Shown here in pieces: positions 5,798 through 8,256 of a stretch of DNA of 8,256 nt. A program made the translations under genes and the position numbers. Position 1 is the first letter of the stretch. The number at the start of each line of letters is the position of its first letter. Source of the DNA: Patescibacteria group bacterium (GTDB lineage Bacteria > Patescibacteriota > UBA1384 > XYA2-FULL-43-10 > CAINNR01); the NCBI GenBank assembly GCA_028690755.1, contig JAQVAO010000021.1, positions 1 through 8,256 of the forward strand, read 5' to 3'. Below the pieces are notes generated by a model, which saw nothing but the letters and a program-made list of their open reading frames with translations, did no database searches and was not told the origin of the DNA.

Positions 5798-5867
5798 GGT
5801 TCGTTTGAGTCATTCGCACTTGTAGCATCACTTCTAGAAGAGCGAAAAGCTCAAAGGAGAGCAAGCA

Positions 5868-6137
5868 ATGTGTGAGATTGTTGACCTGTTTGCGCCGACA
5901 ATACCGAAGGTCGAAATCCCGAGTGAGTACTGTGGTGATCGGAACGCTTTGAGTGTGAGGGTCTGGTCCACCGCTCGCATGGTTTGTGAGCGGCTGCGCC
6001 TGAACCTCACGGCGGTGATTTGCGACTTTGTCAACAACCACTGTCGCGCGATCATCGAGAATGTCGAGGGCCGGCGGGTAGTCGGCACCGGTGACTGCTT
6101 CGAGACTGCCGTGGCATCAGCCGAGATCATCGAGTAG
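5868..6137 (+). CDS. Small cysteine-rich orphan protein
   Basis: An 89-residue protein of unknown family. The ATG follows AAAGGAG (5853-5859) with an eight-base spacer, and a small hairpin (GAGC, AAAA-type loop, GCTC) ends just before it. Six cysteines are spread through the chain (residues 2, 22, 40, 52, 59 and 76) without a CxxC pair, so disulfides or a loose metal site are possible but not shown. The middle (about 30-58) looks amphipathic helical; the C-terminal third has short strands ending in a GTGDCFETAVASAEII helix. No signal peptide or membrane segment is visible. It is GC-richer than its surroundings, lies downstream of the Leu-leader attenuator, and ends at its own strong terminator. 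Confidence 0.65.
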   Translation: MCEIVDLFAPTIPKVEIPSEYCGDRNALSVRVWSTARMVCERLRLNLTAVICDFVNNHCRAIIENVEGRRVVGTGDCFETAVASAEIIE

Positions 6138-6185
6138 ATCACGGTTGGGAGTCATCCCGAAGGGAATGATTGGTATGAGCCGTTC

Positions 6186-6213
6186 CCATCCGCCTAGGCG
6201 GATGGGATTTTCA
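6186..6213 (+). terminator. Terminator of the cysteine-rich small gene
   Basis: A perfect inverted repeat of 11-base arms (6186-6196 and 6197-6207, CCCATCCGCC with GGCGGATGGG) is followed by ATTTTCATTT. A smaller imperfect hairpin lies just upstream (about 6152-6172). Confidence 0.85.
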
Positions 6214-6219
6214 TTTATT

Positions 6220-6248
6220 TGACAAACAAAATTGTCTTTTGTTATATT
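6220..6248 (+). promoter_or_regulatory. Promoter of the aromatic-leader attenuator module
   Basis: A consensus TTGACA (6220-6225), a 17-base spacer and TATATT (6243-6248) predict a start near 6255, one base before the leader ATG. An inverted repeat GACAA (6222-6226) with TTGTC (6233-6237) overlaps the -35 and could be an operator. Confidence 0.8.
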
Positions 6249-6255
6249 GAAACTA

Positions 6256-6309
6256 ATGAAAGCATACAACACAAATAGCTGGTATTTCTTTTTTGGAGAA
6301 CTGACCTAA
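6256..6309 (+). CDS. Putative aromatic leader peptide (WYFFF)
   Basis: A 17-codon ORF whose ATG is at the predicted transcription start, hence leaderless. Codons 9-13 read Trp-Tyr-Phe-Phe-Phe (TGG TAT TTC TTT TTT, 6280-6294), and the stop TAA (6307-6309) abuts the antiterminator arm at 6310. Runs of Phe codons in a short ORF ahead of alternative stems are the signature of pheA- and pheST-type attenuators in proteobacteria. The spacing from the last Phe codon to the first arm, 15 bases, nearly equals that from the last Leu codon in the module upstream. The gene it would control, at 6464, is not a biosynthetic gene. Confidence 0.6.
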   Translation: MKAYNTNSWYFFFGELT

Positions 6310-6375
6310 GGCCAGCGTTTTGTTGTTGATATAAAAATAGAGGTGGAAAATTGCTGGCCGACGGCCAGTTTTTTT
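6310..6375 (+). promoter_or_regulatory. Attenuator: alternative antiterminator and terminator stems
   Basis: GGCCAGC (6310-6316) pairs with GCTGGCC (6353-6359) around a 36-base AT-rich loop, extended by TTTT/AAAA next to the stem. CTGGCC (6354-6359) alternatively pairs with GGCCAG (6363-6368), followed by seven T. The folds exclude each other, and a ribosome at the leader stop (6307) would mask the first arm. Order, spacing and loop size closely match the module at 5733-5797, although the stem sequences differ. Confidence 0.65.
6354..6375 (+). terminator. Intrinsic terminator of the aromatic-leader module
   Basis: CTGGCC (6354-6359), loop GAC, GGCCAG (6363-6368), then TTTTTTT (6369-6375). 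It sits between the leader peptide and the 70-residue gene. Confidence 0.85.
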
Positions 6376-6378
6376 GTT

Positions 6379-6398
6379 TGCACTGAGCCTGTCGAATG
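6379..6398 (+). repeat. Possible dispersed hairpin-type repeat
   Basis: CACTGAGCCTGTCGAATGTG has CAC/GTG ends and a core (TGAGCCTGTCGAA) like a short dispersed element I recall from many bacterial genomes, often written CTTCGACAGGCTCAG on the other strand. Only one copy is in this window, so repetition cannot be shown here. Confidence 0.3.
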
Positions 6399-6408
6399 TG
6401 TTTTTTCT

Positions 6409-6438
6409 TGAGCCGATGAGCAATTATCGTCTCAAGCG
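6409..6438 (+). other. Hairpin ahead of the 70-residue gene
   Basis: CTTGAG (6409-6414) pairs with CTCAAG (6433-6438), and inside it CGAT pairs with ATCG, around an eight-base loop. No T-tract follows. It ends 11 bases before the Shine-Dalgarno GGGAGG and may shape the 5' leader. Confidence 0.45.
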
Positions 6439-6463
6439 GAGAACAAATCGGGAGGTGCCACTC

Positions 6464-6676
6464 ATGAGTGTGCCAACGAGTCAGTTCAGCATTCCGTCTG
6501 CTGTTATGATCTACCACCATCATCTTTCCGCAGCCGCAGAAGCACGGCAGGAGCGATCAGCCACTCTCGTCGCTTATCACGAAGCGGAAGCCCAGAAGGC
6601 GGCGGAGCAACTAGCCAGACAGGGCTACCAACTAGCACCGCCGGTACAACCGGCACAGAACCAAGCTGCCAGCTAG
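6464..6676 (+). CDS. Small Ala/Gln-rich helical orphan protein
   Basis: A 70-residue protein of unknown family. The ATG at 6464 is preferred over upstream in-frame starts because GGGAGG (6450-6455) precedes it by eight bases and the upstream part overlaps the attenuator. After a Ser/Pro-containing N-terminus comes a His cluster (YHHH, about 22-25), then a long Ala/Glu/Arg/Gln amphipathic helix (about 27-55), and a low-complexity Pro/Gln/Ala tail. No membrane segment is visible. It is GC-rich with codon choice unlike dnaK or rsmH and has its own terminator. It lies downstream of the aromatic-leader attenuator, so expression may depend on that switch. Confidence 0.6.
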   Translation: MSVPTSQFSIPSAVMIYHHHLSAAAEARQERSATLVAYHEAEAQKAAEQLARQGYQLAPPVQPAQNQAAS

Positions 6677-6686
6677 GCAGTAGTCG

Positions 6687-6713
6687 ACCCATCCTCGAGC
6701 AGGATGGGTTTTT
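6687..6713 (+). terminator. Terminator of the 70-residue gene
   Basis: A perfect 9-bp stem, ACCCATCCT (6687-6695) with AGGATGGGT (6701-6709), has a CGAGC loop and is followed by TTTTT. The CCCATCC arm resembles that of the terminator at 6186. Confidence 0.9.
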
Positions 6714-6718
6714 CTTTA

Positions 6719-6747
6719 TTGATTTGATACAATATTTATGGTATTAT
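6719..6747 (+). promoter_or_regulatory. tRNA-Asp promoter
   Basis: TTGATT (6719-6724), a 17-base spacer and TATTAT (6742-6747) predict a start near 6754, seven bases before the tRNA 5' end. Confidence 0.65.
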
Positions 6748-6760
6748 TTTATCATTCTGC

Positions 6761-6837
6761 GGGGTCGTAGTTCAGTTGGTTAGAACGCCACACTGTCACT
6801 GTGGAGGTCGCCGGTTCGAGTCCGGTCGATCCCGCCA
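6761..6837 (+). tRNA. tRNA-Asp (GTC)
   Basis: A full cloverleaf. Acceptor GGGGTCG (6761-6767) pairs with CGATCCC (6827-6833) with one G-T. The D-loop carries GG, the anticodon stem CCACA/TGTGG flanks CTGTCAC (anticodon GTC at 6795-6797), and the T-arm is GCCGG/CCGGT around TTCGAGT. Discriminator G and an encoded CCA (6835-6837) follow. All identity-typical features of bacterial tRNA-Asp are present, in contrast to the odd tRNA-Met at the start of the window. Confidence 0.95.
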
Positions 6838-6846
6838 TCAAAAAGT

Positions 6847-6867
6847 AGCCGAAAGGCTATTTTTTTG
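6847..6867 (+). terminator. tRNA-Asp terminator
   Basis: TAGCC (6847-6851), a GAAA tetraloop, GGCTA (6856-6860) and seven T. A matching AAAAA on the 5' side lengthens the stem, so it could also act on the other strand. Confidence 0.85.
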
Positions 6868-6868
6868 T

Positions 6869-6896
6869 TGCAAATATATATCAAAGTATTATAATT
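6869..6896 (+). promoter_or_regulatory. Promoter of the LPATG protein/sortase pair
   Basis: TTGCAA (6869-6874), a 16-base spacer and a perfect TATAAT (6891-6896) predict a start near 6903, about 20 bases before the GGGGG Shine-Dalgarno of the signal-peptide ORF. Confidence 0.65.
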
Positions 6897-6924
6897 AAGA
6901 TATATTTTTTAAGTTGGGGGAATT

Positions 6925-6995
6925 ATGAAAAAGTTTTTGGTCTCATCTTTTTTGTTGTTTTAGTTTCTCTTCTGATTATCACCCCGATAAAAGCT
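6925..6995 (+). other. Signal-peptide start of the LPATG protein, out of frame by one base
   Basis: The ATG at 6925 follows GGGGG (6916-6920) and begins MKKF, but its frame stops at 6961. The frame of the main ORF is open through this stretch and encodes VFGLIFFVVLVSLL, then TPIKALA before the ADD of the mature protein, a textbook signal peptide with ALA cleavage site, but it has no start codon until TTG at 6996. One extra A in the A5 tract (6928-6932) would join them as M-K-K-V-F-G-L. This is a sequencing error, a recent mutation, or a slippery switch. Confidence 0.75.
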
Positions 6996-7739
6996 TTGGC
7001 GGCTGATGATGTCTATTATGATCTGGGTGACGATTCCAGATTGTACATCGGCGCTCTTGTTTGTAAAGTTGCAAACTGTCTTTTAGAAGGGGAAGCATCG
7101 GATTGGTACAATTACTCAACGACGTCAGAAAACGTCGCTGGTGATGGTGGTCTCGGCCAAACCTTGGTCGTCAGTCCAGGTGACACTCTATCCTTCTATG
7201 GCGCCACAGAGGTTACCGGTCAGGCATCGATTAACCCAGTGTATGGTATCGAATTTACAAATTCATCATATATGACGATCCACGATTTATTCGGTAATGT
7301 TGTTGAAGGAGTCGATTATTCTGACATCGATGATGATGGAACCAATTTTGAATATTACGATATTAATAATATTCTTCTGTCGGCTGCTTTAACTGACGCA
7401 GCAGATGAACAGATCGGAGCAATTACTGCAACTGTAGAAGCTGATACTCCTGACGGCACTCTAATAACCGGAATTTTTTATCTTGTTGATCCAGATCAAG
7501 AGAGGATCGGTTTTGGTCCTCAGAGAGCGATGGCGGCAGATGATGATCTGTATTTACGCTCGGAAGTAAGAATGCTAGTTAGTGTGCCAAGTGAAACACC
7601 GGCGGAAACTGTCGCGCCACCAGCTGCTCTTCCAGCGACAGGTGCCGAGTCACAAACAAAAATCAATTACCTATTTCTCTTGGGGTCTGTAATTATAATT
7701 GCTGGGACAGGATATTTTCTAAAGCGTGTCAGAAGCTAA
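6996..7739 (+). CDS. Secreted LPATG-anchored surface protein (5' frame broken)
   Basis: The continuous frame encodes 247 residues from an unlikely TTG; the true protein probably starts at 6925 with a one-base shift. The body is acidic and beta-strand-like, with many Asp/Gly/Asn/Thr, a Cys pair near residues 23 and 28, and no domain I can name. The C-terminus is a complete cell-wall-sorting signal: Pro-rich spacer (ETVAPPAA), LPATG at 212-216, a hydrophobic helix (about 224-241) and a basic KRVRS end. Sortase cleaves between Thr and Gly and links the protein to a cell-surface acceptor. The sortase gene overlaps its 3' end by 14 bases, so the two are co-transcribed and this is very likely its substrate. 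Confidence 0.85.
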   Translation: MAADDVYYDLGDDSRLYIGALVCKVANCLLEGEASDWYNYSTTSENVAGDGGLGQTLVVSPGDTLSFYGATEVTGQASINPVYGIEFTNSSYMTIHDLFGNVVEGVDYSDIDDDGTNFEYYDINNILLSAALTDAADEQIGAITATVEADTPDGTLITGIFYLVDPDQERIGFGPQRAMAADDDLYLRSEVRMLVSVPSETPAETVAPPAALPATGAESQTKINYLFLLGSVIIIAGTGYFLKRVRS

Positions 7740-8256
7740 ATCAAAAAAGAAAAAACTTTCGCCTAAATCAAAAGCGCTGTCAATTATTTTGGCAGTCCTT
7801 TTGGTATTGTTGATATTTTTGTTTTTTGACTTTGGGTTACCATTTGTTGAAGAAAGAATTAATCCGCCAGAAAGAAAGATTTACCATGATGACAATGCCG
7901 GAAAAATTACCGAGTTTAATCTAATAATTGAAAAATTAGCTATTGATGTCCCGATAATAGCTAATGTCGATGGCAGGGATAAAAATGTCTACAATCAGGC
8001 TTTAAATGACGGTGTAGCCCATTACAAAAACACCGCTTTGCCAAACTCCGGAAGTAATATTGTCATTTTTGGTCACTCAAGCACTTTTTTGGGTGCGGGT
8101 GAATATTCAAAAGTTTTTGCGGCACTAAATGATCTCGAGATCGATGATGAAATAAAAATAAATTTTAATCAGCAGGAGTATAAGTACAAAGTTTCTGAGA
8201 AAAAAATAATTCCTGCTGATGATCTTTCGGTGCTTCTACCGACCGAGAGGGAGATA
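7726..8256 (+). CDS. Sortase, 3' part outside the window
   Basis: A membrane transpeptidase that anchors LPxTG proteins. 177 codons are visible, starting at GTG 7726 inside the preceding gene; there is no clear Shine-Dalgarno, so translational coupling is likely. A lysine-rich cytoplasmic start (SKKKK) is followed by one transmembrane helix (about 17-36) and the sortase core: FNLIIEKLAIDVPI (64-77), YNQALNDGVAHY (89-100), then NIVIFGHSS with the catalytic His at 117, and VFAALNDLEIDDEIKI. The catalytic Cys (TLxTC) and Arg would lie past 8256. The FGHSS motif and length before it fit class D/E-like sortases, but the class cannot be fixed from this part. Confidence 0.92.
   Translation, partial: MSEAKSKKKKLSPKSKALSIILAVLLVLLIFLFFDFGLPFVEERINPPERKIYHDDNAGKITEFNLIIEKLAIDVPIIANVDGRDKNVYNQALNDGVAHYKNTALPNSGSNIVIFGHSSTFLGAGEYSKVFAALNDLEIDDEIKINFNQQEYKYKVSEKKIIPADDLSVLLPTEREI

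Noticed and set aside
5709..6142. Minus-strand ORFs across the Leu-module and the 89-residue gene
   Set aside because: They cross terminators and promoters, lack Shine-Dalgarno sites, and overlap a plus-strand gene with clear signals.
1..8256. Alternative genetic code (UGA as Gly or Trp), suggested because no called gene ends in TGA
   Set aside because: No long reading frame contains an internal TGA, and about ten stops are too few to conclude anything.
1..8256. CRISPR arrays, insertion sequences, phage attachment sites
   Set aside because: No spaced direct repeats, transposase, integrase or flanking duplications were seen.

Overview
The window most resembles a small-genome, host-dependent bacterium of the Candidate Phyla Radiation (Patescibacteria). 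This is an inference. It rests on a compact DnaJ lacking its zinc-finger domain, a lone rsmH outside any cell-division cluster, a sortase with an LPxTG partner, leaderless starts, and several tiny orphan genes that each carry their own signals. The standard genetic code fits everything seen.

Layout. 1-170: the 3' half of tRNA-Ile(GAT), an aberrant tRNA-Met(CAT), and a terminator. 230-473: a small orphan gene (zinc-finger-like) with its own terminator. 510-4192, plus strand: a chaperone block. It runs from a promoter with a perfect 24-bp palindrome and a foldable 5' leader to dnaK, then a membrane-anchored PepSY-like protein behind its own promoter and a long folded leader, then a minimal dnaJ. 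4194-5643, minus strand: a small three-helix membrane protein and, upstream of it, leaderless rsmH. 5648-6713, plus strand: two consecutive modules with the same plan. Each has a strong promoter, a (nearly) leaderless peptide of 17-20 codons loaded with one class of amino acid (Leu in the first, Trp-Tyr-Phe-Phe-Phe in the second), mutually exclusive antiterminator and terminator stems, and then a small orphan gene with a strong Shine-Dalgarno and its own terminator. 6719-6867: tRNA-Asp(GTC) with promoter and terminator. 6869-8256: a secreted LPATG surface protein whose signal-peptide start is separated from the main frame by a one-base slip, overlapping a class-unassigned sortase that runs off the window end.

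How it fits together. The chaperone genes form a DnaK/DnaJ system without GrpE in view. The last two genes are a substrate/enzyme pair for surface anchoring. The most unusual part is the pair of attenuator-like modules at 5648-6713. They look like classical ribosome-mediated amino-acid attenuation, but the genes behind them are small unknown proteins rather than biosynthetic enzymes. Along with two other small genes (230-418 and 4243-4584), these belong to a set of visibly GC-richer, self-contained mini-genes scattered among AT-richer housekeeping genes.
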